Assembly: GCA_038277395.1 (NCBI GenBank)
Contig: CM076192.1
Span: forward strand, 194,745,647-194,809,646
Direction: 5' to 3'
DNA length: 64,000 bases
DNA from: Dryocosmus kuriphilus
Lineage: Eukaryota > Arthropoda > Insecta > Hymenoptera > Cynipidae
The notes under the pieces were generated by a model. That model saw only the letters and a list, made by a program, of their open reading frames with translations. It ran no database searches and was not told the origin of the DNA. Shown here in pieces: positions 22,745 through 32,639 of this stretch. Position 1 is the stretch's first letter, and each line of letters starts with the position of its first letter. The position numbers were made by a program, and so were the translations under genes.

Positions 22745-22990
22745 GAATGTATTTTTGTGTAAATTCACATGTGTGCCTCCCTACGAAAAGCACTGGAAAT
22801 TGATGGGGTGTGACTGAAGGTATTTACGTGCCTAGTTACCGAGGTGCATTAACGTGCCCCGAAAAACACTCTACAGGTTCAGGAGTTTGCATGAACGTAT
22901 TTCTGTGTCCAGTCAAGTTGGTGCCTTTCCTTCCTATCATAAAACATTGGGAAAGGGTAAAGGTGTAACTGAATGCGTTTCTCTTACCAA
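22745..22990 (-). repeat. Inverted monomers upstream of module copy 3
   Basis: Three to four monomers in reverse orientation, ending about 100 bp before the acceptor of module copy 3. The arrangement is the same as at 19,895-20,160. Confidence 0.85.
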
Positions 22991-23091
22991 ACACATGGTT
23001 AACTTAATATCCAGTTACATATACATATATCATAGACTAATCGATATATCTCGAATCAGAGATTCTTTTCTACACACGCCTCTGATTGCAG

Positions 23092-23484
23092 CCTCAGAAC
23101 CGGAAGACTTTGGATACAAACGGCTTATTCCAAGGGACAATCCGGAACGGATATTTGAATTTCGAAGATACATTTTTCCTGATGATACAAAAATTAGAAT
23201 GAAAGTAGGGCGCCACGCATATCCACCTTTGCCTGTACAAGAATATATTGTATTATCAACAGCCGACGGTGACGTTTTCGCAATAGTGGAGGATATGAAG
23301 TTTCTTAAAGGAATATATGATCCACAAGGAATGCGGATCAAAGTAAACATGAGGGAAGGCCGGTTTGAGCATATGACGCCAAAAGAGAACGCGGAAGCGC
23401 CAACAAGCATCCGCCTCCTAGATGCAGGCGTCTTTTCAATTGAACCTGGAGACTGCGATTCTATGGAGCATCTATACCGTTCAA
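23092..23484 (+). CDS. Exon-like module, copy 3 (393 nt, phase 1-1)
   Basis: Bounded by a TTGCAG acceptor (ending 23,091) and a GTGAGT donor (from 23,485). It is the same 393-nt length as copy 2 with no indel, open throughout, and has the same 1-1 phase. About 17 of 131 residues differ from copy 2, for example the changes giving PRDNPERIF, RHAYPPLPVQEY and STADGDVFAIV, while the core from RIFEFRRYIFPDDTKIRMKV onward is unchanged. Differences without any frame damage suggest selection on the reading frame, or very recent duplication followed by substitutions. Function and parent gene are unknown. Confidence 0.6.
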
Positions 23485-24669
23485 GTGAGTCAAAAATTCA
23501 AAAAACTATAAACTTTCACATACGTTTTTTGCGCTTATTTCAGTAAATATATAAAACTTACCAAAAATCCTCGCACAGGAATCGTAATCCTTCGAAAAAT
23601 ACACATTTTTGCTGTCCGATCATCAAAAAATTTCCAGAAAATACACGTTGATTATGTGTTAGTGAATATGAGGGGGAAATGCTTCCATGCGACTGGTAAT
23701 AGAAATACTTCCAGTCATACCCCTACCGCTTGCTGATGCTTCTCGAGGGCAATTTTTAATGTTCACAAGAATACCTTCACTCATACAGCTATCAGTTTCC
23801 AGTATTTTTCGGGGGCGGGAAAGTACCCCTCTGATTGGTCACAAAAACGCATTCAGTCACAACTCTAGCCTTTCTTAATGTTTTCTGGGAGACGCAAGAC
23901 ACCAGTGTGACTGGAAAATGAAAAACCTTCATTCATACCCCTAGCCTTTTTCAGAGTGTTACGGCTGACACCGTGTGACTGGTCACAAAAATACTTTCAG
24001 CCATACTCCTACCCCTTCTCTGTTTTCTGCTGGAAGCGAGCAAGCACCCAGATGACTGATCAAATAAATGCTTTCATTCACGTTATTTTCCAATGTTTTA
24101 CGTGGGCCGATAAGGCACCTCTTTGACTGGAACAGAAATACTTTCAGTCCCACACCTACCCCTTTGAAACATTTCTCGGGAGGCGGAGACATCTCCGTGA
24201 CTGGACACGAAAATACTTTCAGTCACACCCCTTACAATTTTAAATGCTTTGCGGTGTGCAACCTATGACTTGACTCAGAAGCAATGCCATTCACACCACT
24301 AACACTTTCCAATGTTTTGCGGGGGCACCCATTTAGTGGTCAAAAAGATACCTTCAGTTATACAACTAACACTTTCCAGTGATTTTCGTGGGCGGGAAGG
24401 TACCCCTGTGATTGATAAGGAAAACGCATTCAGTCACACCTTTACACTTTCCAATGTTCTGTGGCGGGACCGAACGACACCAATGTGACTGTACACAGCA
24501 ATATTTTCTTCCATACCCCTGCCCCTTTCAAGTGCTTTTCGGGTGAATGGAATGCAGCTCTATGACTAGACACATAAATGCTTTAAGTCACACCCCTAAC
24601 ACTTTCCAACGTTTTTCGGGGTAGGGGTAGCCTCTGACTTGACAAAAAAAAAACATTTAGTCATACCCG
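23485..24669 (+). repeat. Spacer plus 67-78 bp monomer array, block 4
   Basis: The conserved spacer (23,495-23,690) and about 14 forward monomers, again with the variant order of blocks 2 and 3 but with fewer units. The 'ctggaagcgagcaagcaccc' landmark is at 24,030, 1,927 bp after block 3, matching the 1,921-bp distance between module copies 3 and 4. Confidence 0.85.
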
Positions 24670-24915
24670 TATGTTTGTGTCAAATCACAGGTGTTCCTCC
24701 CCACGAAGAACACTAGAAAGGGTTTGGGATGTGACTGAAGGTATTTACGTGCCTAGTTACAGAGGTGCATTTTCGTCCCCCGTAAACACTTGACAGAGTC
24801 AGGGGTTTGCATGAACGTATTTCTGTGTCCAGTCAAGTTGGTTTCTTTCCTTCCCACCATAAAACATTGAGAAAGGGTAAAGGTGTAATTGAATGCGTTT
24901 CTGTTACCAATCACA
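24670..24915 (-). repeat. Inverted monomers upstream of module copy 4
   Basis: Three to four reversed monomers ending about 100 bp before the acceptor. Their 3' part is nearly identical to that upstream of copy 2, including the phrase from 'gacagagtcaggggtttgc' onward. Confidence 0.85.
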
Positions 24916-25012
24916 GGGTTATCCTTAATATCCAATTACATATACATATATCATAGACTAATCGATATGTCTCGAATCAGAGATTCTTTTCTACGCTTGC
25001 CTCTGCTTGCAG

Positions 25013-25428
25013 CTTCAGCACTGGAAGACGTCGGATACAAACGGATTATTCCCAGGAAAAATCCGGAACGGATATTCGAATTTCGAAGATACATTTTTCC
25101 TGATGATACAAAAATTAGAATGAAAGTAGGACGCCACAAATTTCCTCGTTTGCCCGTAAAAGAATATATTGTATTATCAACAGCCGATGGTGAGGTTTTC
25201 GCAGTAGTGGAGGCTACGAAGTTTCTTAAAGGAATATATGATCCTAACGGAAAGCGGATGAAAGTACACATGAGCGATGGCAAGTTTGAGCGTATGACAT
25301 CAAATGAGGTGGCGGAAACTCCAACAAGCATCCGTTACGTAGATGTACGTGTTTTTTTTCAATTGAACCTGGAAACTGCGATTCTCTACAGCATCTATAC
25401 CGTTCAGTTTAAAACCAAAATTTTATAA
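25013..25428 (+). CDS. Exon-like module, copy 4 (altered 3' end)
   Basis: The acceptor TTGCAG (ending 25,012) and the first half are nearly identical to copy 2. From about 25,240 the sequence instead resembles copy 1 (GKRMKVH...SDGKFE), which points to recombination or gene conversion between copies. The T run before 'caattgaacctgg' is two bases longer than in copy 2. That shifts the frame, and the reading ends in TAA at 25,426-25,428. The donor is lost ('ttcagtttaaaacc'). Because no spacer or array follows, this copy may serve as a terminal exon, or it may be the broken end of the series. Confidence 0.5.
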
Positions 25429-25799
25429 AATAATTATTCAGCTAAGAATAGGGAAATTTTTAATTCGGTTACAAATGAAAGCTGAAATATCTCAAAAACT
25501 TTTTTTTTAGGAAATCTTATGCACAGGATTTCTTCCACAATACACTAATGCCGATTACTAATTTCTTTGGATTTTCAGTTTATGAATACACGATTTTATA
25601 TACAATATATATGTACTAAAATATAATTTCACTCTTTTCTTGGACAACTAATGCTTCTTGTGTTTTAAAAATAAAACTCTTGAAGGGATTTTAGAGGATT
25701 TGAGACATTTCCACGTTTTTCCAATGTTCTGAAGGCTTTCATAAGGATTTTGCAGACAAGTATAGTAGTATAGCTAGGAGGGTATGGGGATAGCACGAA
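25429..25799. other. AT-rich spacer between cassette region and Polinton
   Basis: No gene is seen. An AATAAA-type signal lies near 25,670, and a short stretch resembling the TTTTAAGG array ('gaagggattttagagga') lies just before the Polinton end. Confidence 0.4.
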
Positions 25800-26115
25800 A
25801 AGCTTCGCCCTGTGGACAACAGATGGCGCCACTACATCCTCAGTGGTTCGCAACCGTTCAAAGTTACCGACGGTCGTTATTACCCTCAGTCGGTACGGTA
25901 GGGTTCTGTGTTCATTAGAAATAGAGCTGTTGGATACCATCAGTTGTAAAGTAGGAATATGGTGCAGGTAGTTACCATTAACCGATAAGGTAGAAATGTG
26001 TCAATCGGAAATTTTACTGTTTGTTGCCATCAGTCGCAAGGTAGAAATCTGGACTAGGTTTTTATCATGAGTCGTAAGATAGAAATTTGTCACGTGTGAT
26101 GTAATCTATTTAACG
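25800..26115 (-). repeat. Polinton left terminal inverted repeat
   Basis: Contains 'caacagatggcgccactac' near the outer end and sub-repeats of the type 'gttaccatcagtcggtaaggtagaaat'. The inner end 'gtagaaatttgtcacgtgtg...ctatttaacgtcagtcttta' matches the reverse complement of 34,640-34,690. Homology with 8,460-8,800 extends further outward than with the right repeat. Confidence 0.75.
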
Positions 26116-26122
26116 TCAGTCT

Positions 26123-26895
26123 TTAAGGAATTGAGATCCTAAATTTTACTTCGTTTCCAGGATCCTGGCGTTGTTGAACGATGATGCTCAGGTCACTGCG
26201 TGATCTTGTCAGTATATGTTCATGCTTCGCATTCACAACGATTTTTCGATAGCCTTCAGAGAATCTTAGAATCAGACTAAGCGCTATAGTGACATCAAAG
26301 TACCCCTCCTCATTGGTAAGACGTCCTGTTTTTTCGGGCATACCTAGCCATCCTGCATTCTCCATAAGACTACTTTGTCCAGGAGTGAGATAGACGTGGC
26401 CTTTCATGTTGCTCGTGAGGCCGACATATTTACAACGATCAACCTCATTACCATTGAGTTCATAGCGAACATCAATAAACAAAAATCTGATTGCATTGCT
26501 CACTAAAGTTGTGACATTAACATTTCTGGCGACATCGCCATCCCTTGTCAGTCTTCCGTACACGTGGAGTGAACTTTCCTGGGCAGTATACACAAACCTT
26601 GATGCTGGAGAGTTATTGGAATTTCATCACAGTTGTTGAATGACAATGAGGCATAAAGTTGATTTACATGATCATGGTAGTGGAATATGGACTCATGAAA
26701 TGTCACTGGTGCTTGAATGTTTATTACTTCTTCAATTTTTTTGCTTTGTTGCAAAAGCTGGGGATTATCAGTCCCTGAATGGCCATTTCAATTCCTTTCC
26801 TTGATTTTGAGGCGTAGGTGTGTCAGAAATAGCACGTTCTGAGGTGCTAGCGCCCTGCGTGCTGGCTAAGAACTGACCTGTGCCTGGCATCTTGT
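26123..26895 (-). pseudogene. Polinton major capsid protein (double jelly-roll type), fragmented
   Basis: Reading the minus strand, one frame (26,123-26,593) gives a segment with RYELNGNEVDRCKYVGLT, LTPGQSSLMENAGWLG, LILRFSEGYRKIVVNAKHEH and a C-terminal SRSDLS region. The preceding part (26,548-26,754) is in another frame and begins near KKIEEVINIQAPVTFHES. These features match the hexon-like major capsid protein of Polintons and adintoviruses, which forms the icosahedral shell. A typical protein has over 400 residues. Here roughly half remains, broken by at least one frameshift and stops near 26,755. It is non-functional. Confidence 0.75.
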
Positions 26896-27099
26896 CTCCC
26901 TTATATAGTCTCCTTCGCGAATGTACACAATAACCATTGTCGTTATATTATTTTATGATCTTACGTGTAGTCGTGTTGCTATAACCTTTCCTCGAAAATT
27001 CACCAAGTCTCGGTATTGATCCACAATGCGGAGCTAAATTTGATGTATTGTCTTTACGGTGATTGGCTGATGAACGACGTGTGGCGGTACTTCTGCAAT

Positions 27100-27480
27100 C
27101 TTATATCCTGGTGAAACAACAGTAAAGAATTCGTCAATCGTGTGCACTTTGCGCTCGTTGATGTAGGCTCCTGTTGTGAATCGGATGTATGAGTCTTATA
27201 GGACTAAAAAATACGAGGTGCGAATCCCAACAATCGTCCAATGGAATCCACTGGTCGAAAGACCTCTTCATGATCACACTGTACCTCGCTGCGCAGTGCG
27301 TCATTATATGGTATGATGTTTGTCGTAATGCTGTCACTCGCTAGGATCTTCCGAAAATATATCTCATTGTCTACAATCTCATAGCTGTAGGCGTGTATGA
27401 CAACTTTCCTTTGCCCGACCTTGATTGTATTCTTTCCAACGTCAACATCAGGAACCGCATTGAAAGCAATTCAACTAGAC
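27100..27480 (-). pseudogene. Polinton minor capsid (penton-like) protein, fragmented
   Basis: On the minus strand, pieces in alternating frames read FNAVPDVDVGKN, VIHAYSYEI, NDALRSEV and FRPVDSIGRLLGFAPRIF. The order and spacing fit the single jelly-roll minor capsid protein that usually lies beside the major capsid gene. Stops and frame changes interrupt it every 30-40 codons. The call rests on the short motif around SIGRLLGF and on position next to the major capsid relic. Confidence 0.55.
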
Positions 27481-27681
27481 CAAGAGCGTAGATCTTATGT
27501 GGAGAGAGTTCTATTTGTGGGAAGTACCCAGCTCTTACATACAGCAGATTACACACAAATTTTAGGTACAAGTGTACATCCTCAGCACTGTCATAGCCCT
27601 GATATCTATCAAGATTGTAAATTATTGCGTTACCAACACCGAGGCATATTTTAGCAGATCGGCATCAAAGAGTACTTTGAT

Positions 27682-28104
27682 ATGATTTATGGTGATCGTA
27701 AGCTCAGTAATGGAACCCTTATTATTGACGATAAGCTTATTATTTTTGAGGGAAAATATATCCACTTTGGAGATAAACAGTGCTTGAGAACCGCTGGCTT
27801 GTTGGAACTTCTATTTAGGCAGACTCCTGAAGAATCAGATATAAGTGCTGACGGTCTGAGCTATTATAAAGAGATTCTAAGCGGAACAAATGCACACAAG
27901 AAGCGGCACAGTGCAACTGAATCTGTTCGAAAAGGCAATATTATCAAGTACAAGAACTTTATTGCGAAAATGCACAATGTGTCAAGCAGACGGTCCTCAA
28001 CGATTGGAGGTTCACTGCCACACTATACGGTAGCTAGAAAGAATATTAATACTATCTATGTCTATTGGGGAGTCTATACGGGAGGCCGGAATCATATATA
28101 TTAG
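27682..28104 (+). pseudogene. Polinton DUF8207-like protein, N-terminal and middle part
   Basis: A 140-codon frame reads from an ATG through KLIIFEGKYIHFGDKQC, GLLELLFRQTPEE, DGLSYYKEILSGTNAHKK and a basic stretch. It ends in IYVYWG followed by frame-shifted residues and a stop at 28,104. The C-terminal part expected after this tryptophan motif is missing here, while a related tail is seen at 1,450-1,620. The family is common in insect Polintons next to capsid genes. Its role is unknown. The first 130 codons are intact. Confidence 0.55.
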
Positions 28105-28137
28105 GTGCGTACACGTAAAATTATCATCAGTATCACG

Positions 28138-28600
28138 ATGAGTATCGACGTGTTTGGACGTCAACTGGATCGAGCCGCTGCAGCAGCAATCCGTGAACCT
28201 CCTCGTGTGGGATTTAAAACCACATCCGACGGTAATTGTGACGTAGATGGCAAGAGACTGTGCAACGTCAGTGAGGACAAAGGAGAATACGACACAGTCA
28301 ATTTTGGAATTTCACAGCGCATTATACAAAAAGGAGGTACAAGCAGTGTTTAAAGATACAACTCCTTTGCGAACAGAGATTGGCAGTAATAATTTGATGA
28401 GACATATCCTCGAGGGGTCAATTAACAGGAGCCTAAAGGAATTGCAAGTTGATAGGCAACAAGACCTACCCATCCGTAACGCTGATGTCTTTGCTCAGTT
28501 GGACGCTCGGCTAAACGCCCTCGAGAATGGACAAGGAGAAATTGGCAGTAGTCACGAAACTGCAAAACCAGCTACAAAAAATTATCCACGTCATCGGGTG
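28138..28600 (+). pseudogene. Polinton stalk/fibre-like protein, frameshifted
   Basis: Starts with MSIDVFGRQLDRAAAAAIRE at 28,138, directly downstream of the DUF8207-like frame. It continues with a GFKTTSDGNCDVDGKRLCNV repeat-like segment and then, after a frame change near 28,330, with a region ending DVFAQLDARLNALEN. Short repeats with DGNxDxxGKRLxNV character followed by a coiled-coil-like tail suggest a fibre or stalk protein. The function is inferred from appearance and position only. Confidence 0.45.
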
Positions 28601-29430
28601 TCACACGCATGGTATAGGTGAGACTTGGCAGGCAGATTTGATTGAAATGCTACCCTATGCCCACGAGAATAATGGTTACATGTATTTACTTACTGTAGTA
28701 GATATTTGCTCCCAGTACGCCTGGGCTGTTCCTGTTAAAAGTAGGAGTGGCCGAGATGTCACTTCAGCATTGGAATCTGTGCTGATGCAGGGTCGTGTAC
28801 CAAAAACTTTCACCCTGACAAAGGCAAAGAGTTGTATAATTCGCATTTTAAAAATCTTATGAAGCAATTCAGGATTAACCTCTACTAAAGGCACAGTAAT
28901 CTAAAGGTTACAATCTGTGAAAGATTTAATCGCACATTCAAGAATAGGATGTGGCCACAATTTAGCTTGAGATGCAGCTACAAGTGCATAGACATTTCAA
29001 CTGCTCTTATCTCCAAGTACAACAATGCAAAACATCCATCAATCTGTATGAAACCCTGCGCTGTCACCACTGAGGATAAAAGCTAACCCCTGGCACACTT
29101 TAAAAAACTGCGAAGTATACCCCAGAAAGTAGAGAACAAAGCTCAAAGTTGGTGATAGAGCTCGAGCTAGTAAGCAAAAGCATGCCTTTGAGAAAGCATA
29201 CACTCCCACCTTGAAAACGTAGATACTCACTTTAATACAAGTCATGCCTATCAATCCAGTGACCTACAAGCACAAGAACTATCAAGAACAAAGTATCGCT
29301 GGCGGATTCTATGAATAGGAACTTCTGAAGGTTAAGCATCCAGATATATACCTTGTGGAAAGATTAATCAAGAGACGTGTCAATAAAGTATATGTAAAGT
29401 GGTTAGTCTTTGATGGTTCACACCGATGTT
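28560..29430 (+). pseudogene. Polinton retroviral-type integrase, frameshifted
   Basis: The catalytic core is recognisable. The first aspartate lies in TWQADLIEM (near 28,630), the second in LTVVDICSQYAWAVPVKS (about 28,700), and the glutamate in CERFNRTFKNRMW (about 28,920, another frame). A C-terminal SH3/chromodomain-like part follows, with GGFYE (29,295), KHPDIYLVER and VNKVYVKWL (to 29,420). All three acidic residues of the DDE core can be seen, but frames change near 28,840, 28,890 and 29,080 and in-frame stops occur after 29,100. The enzyme would have joined element ends to host DNA. This copy is dead. Confidence 0.75.
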
Positions 29431-29599
29431 AACCAGCGATGAATCAATGTTGAACCAATTACGAGACTCAGAGTACAAACAATACGCTTCTACTGACTAG
29501 ATGTAAGGTTTTGATGAAAAAAAGGCAATTCATATACACCTTTTCTTTTATTCAATATATAACTCTTATATCCCCAACTTACAATAGAAAAAAATTTTG

Positions 29600-29669
29600 T
29601 ATCCCGACGTGATTCGGACACGTACCTTCTGGTCTGGAGTCAGACGCGCTACCATTGCGCCACGCGGGA
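29600..29669 (-). tRNA. tRNA-Trp(CCA)-like gene, probably a pseudogene
   Basis: The minus strand gives a near-complete cloverleaf. The D-arm is GCGC AATGGTA GCGC, the anticodon arm has loop CTCCAGA (anticodon CCA), and the T-arm is ACGTG TCCGAAT CACGT. The acceptor stem pairs poorly, with mismatches at three of seven pairs. The top of the anticodon stem has an A-C mismatch and the variable loop is one base short. A- and B-box-like sequences are present. It lies between the integrase and polymerase relics of the Polinton. It is best read as a tRNA-Trp pseudogene or tRNA-derived insertion. Confidence 0.7.
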
Positions 29670-29771
29670 TTATGACTACATTCACCTCAACGCAGGTGGT
29701 ACCGTTGCACAATTAAAATAATGTATTTACAAACGGTCTGCCAATATGCAGCTATGATGTGTTCACAGTAC

Positions 29772-32637
29772 CTAATTTTGAAAAAGAAGTTCCAAAAGTT
29801 CGTACTCATCGTCTGTAAGAATGTCATCGTCATTGTCAGTAGCGCCGACGTCCATTTGCGTGGTGTTTAATCTGAAGTGTCCCCACGCATGTGTATCTGT
29901 GGTGTTGAGGAGCATGTATCTCTTATTATCGTGAGGGCTCAGTGCAATTTTCAACTGTTTGGTGGTCTCGACATTGTGTAGTCTCGATCTAATTACGTAC
30001 TGCGTTCTGCTTTGGCCTGGCAGGTCTCTCAAGCATTCCGTGTAATATTTGAATGCTGTTCTTTTTCGAACAATGCCTGATTTTACGCCGTTGGCTTTTT
30101 TCACAATATCTTCGCCGTTCACATGGATGCTGCACATTTTACTCCGCAAGCCAACAGATACAGTGACAATTCTGCAACAACACTGGTCCTTCCTGAGACC
30201 TGATACTTTTCTGTTGGCTTGCGGCATTCCAAAAGCGTTTTCTCAGATGTGTCAAATCTGTGAATATCGTCTTTGACGTCGGTGTAAATTTTATCAAATT
30301 TTACTTCGTAGGTGAGACTATCTGTACCAGTGTATAGAAATGTGCACTTGTCACCGTATATTTAAATCATCTAGTCGTAGTGGAAGTCTTAGATGAGGAA
30401 TTTAGAGAAACCCAGTATTGCAAGCCCTACATAGAGCGGCTTGTTGAACAAAACTTCAGTTCGTCTCAGCTCAATCGCGACGAGTTTGTTACTGAAGATT
30501 GTTCGATTGTGAAAGGTTGTTCGGTCTATGAGGGATTCTGCTACATACCTGCCCTCCCACTTTGTCACGAGCTTCACATCAGCGTATTTTCCTTTCGGCA
30601 GGAACGTAGTCAGGAAATTCTCATGGCGTAACCTTCGTCCCATATTGCAGAATCATTGAGAGCGCTGTAAAGTTACCTTTTTGTGGAAGCTGAGTTTCAT
30701 TGCGTCAGTCCTTTGAGAGTAGGTATTCATAGGGAAGAACGCCCTTCCACTTGAGAAGCTCAATTTTCTCCCGCTCAACACCAACAAATATAGCATTGAT
30801 AATTTTGTACTGAGTGAGGTATGACGCTAACTTTTTGAGGCTAAAGCCATGAATTTGAATGAATCAATGAATACAAATTTGATCTGGGTTTCCTGAACGT
30901 AATTTGTAAACAATATGCATCTTTCCTTTTTGAGCGCGAGATCTTTGATTCTACATTCAAACTACGTGGCAATATCGCGAATGGTAAAGTGAGCTTCATA
31001 CCCACTCAGGTTATAAGAGACAACAGGTATGGTGTTTGATTCCTGATATGATAAGTTATAATGCTCATGCGCAGGTCCATGATACATAAATATCATTTGC
31101 AGTGGTCTTGTACATTCTTCGTTCAAGGATGTAGAGCCTTTTGTCAAATATAACAATTTTTGGCATCAATCAAGTCTTCCTGTTCCTCAAAAGTCAATTT
31201 CTTCACTGAACAGGAGTTGCCAGCATTTTGTCACATTCCTGAGCAATTTTATGTACCTGTTGAGCAAAGCAATTTGCTGGCTACACATCACCAGTGCAAG
31301 ACTCGTAAAAGGACAGTGTTTCATTAAAACTGCGCTTGAAAAGAAATCCAATATTGAAGACCTCATGTCTCTCGAACACTTCAGAATTTGAGGTTCTTCC
31401 TCAACCTTCATCATCACCTACATTAATTAAAGGGGGCTCGCAACCTGCATAGATGCTGAATGGAGCTGTCTCGCATTTTTTAAAGTTTTTAAATTCAATA
31501 ATGTACCTTCGGAGTTCTGGCAGCATCACTTTGCAAGTATTTAATTGGCACGACCTTCGGTCGGTGCAGCCTGTTCTTATATACGCGCAAAGTAGTGCAA
31601 GCACCGGTCACAGATATATTTCTTATTTCTATTTGCGGACAGTTGTCTAAAGACCAATCGCGATAGGTCTTTAATCTAGACGTAGTAAAGGTTGAATGCT
31701 TTTCTTCCTCTCTCCTGTTCTTCTTCTGCTTCTTTCCGATTGCTCTCATTTTCACAAACATAATATTCCACCACGCGAAGAAGATTCACATGCGTGTCTC
31801 TCTTTGTGAGGTGAGATCAAGCATCAACGCTGTGGAATTCCTTTCACGCTTCTTAACAAGGCCGTAGATATTTGCACAGACTTTCTTCATTTCCTCGAAT
31901 TTGCGTACATCCTTGAGTGCAACTGGAAAGAAATTTTTGCAGAATCGAGTTCATCCTTGTATTGTTGACGGCTGGATACACGGCTGACATCCTTATTCGT
32001 ATCAGGTGCGTGTAACGCTGAAAGTATAGCCCAATTGCTGCACTCCTTTTCATAGTCGTTTTGTGCATTGACACAGGCTTCTTTTTTCTTGACGTACGGT
32101 GGAAGTTCAACGTATATACCTGCCTTCATTGGTATCAACTTTCTAAAGTTGACCGAAAACTGTATGATTGAATGAGTGGTACACCCAGAGTCTTTCTCCT
32201 CAAATTTCTCCATTTCCTTCAGGACGTGTTTCAAACCATACCTTTAAATCAGTCGTCTAATATAAGGCTACGTACTTTGCTTCAAAAGTTTTGTCACCAG
32301 GCCCGTCTGGGCCAATTTTTGTATAATAGGCAAGAAGCACAGTGTTCATCATTAGTGATTTATGGTGACGTATGTCCTTGCTCACATGTGAAATAAACCG
32401 ATGTTGCGTATCATGTAAGAAAGCAGGAACATCTTTGTGTACTGAATTTTCCACAACACACGTTTTAATACGACCATTGAATGCTTGGTCGGCATCTATC
32501 AATTTGACACGATTATCGAAGTCATCGGATTTTCCTGCATTCTTCTGCTGCAAGCCTCCTCCTCTTTGCTTATTTAATAAACCGAAGAGAACCTCCAAAC
32601 ATGAAAGTAGAGTCGCTATCCTTATTTCAGCAGTCAA
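29772..32637 (-). pseudogene. Polinton protein-primed family B DNA polymerase, fragmented
   Basis: Minus-strand fragments appear in N- to C-terminal order. The N-terminal region is 32,257-32,637 (ENSVHKDVPAFLHDTQHRF, then HKSLMMNTVLLAYY). A KKEACVNAQND segment is at 31,887-32,234. The exonuclease/zinc-ribbon region is at 31,187-31,604, and a HEHYNLSYQ and SYNLSGYEAHF segment at 30,962-31,156. A thumb-side segment is at 30,389-30,643. The palm motif reads YTGTDSL near 30,326, and the C-terminal part at 29,772-30,227 ends in LLELLFQN. The first acidic residue of the palm motif is replaced by glycine, so catalysis would be lost even without the many frameshifts. The 17.8-kb duplication starts inside this gene at 30,485. 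Confidence 0.8.
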
Positions 32638-32639
32638 TA

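Noticed and set aside
15020..24700. Many open frames of 60-160 codons across the 67-78 bp monomer arrays (for example 18,284-18,769)
   Set aside because: They occur in several frames and both strands, start at arbitrary ATGs, and follow the repeat period. Monomer lengths vary (67-78 bp) and are not kept to multiples of three. They are by-products of the repeat, not genes.
15020..24700. CRISPR-like array
   Set aside because: Units are contiguous degenerate monomers without unique spacers of constant length, and the context is eukaryotic.
17896..25428. Calling the four modules stand-alone single-exon genes
   Set aside because: ATGs upstream lie in inverted monomers or intron-like sequence, whereas acceptor and donor sites fit the conserved block exactly in copies 2 and 3.
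30380..30631. Plus-strand open frames opposite the polymerase, for example 30,380-30,631 and 32,372-32,686
   Set aside because: They are shadows of the minus-strand polymerase relic, which has a recognisable domain order.
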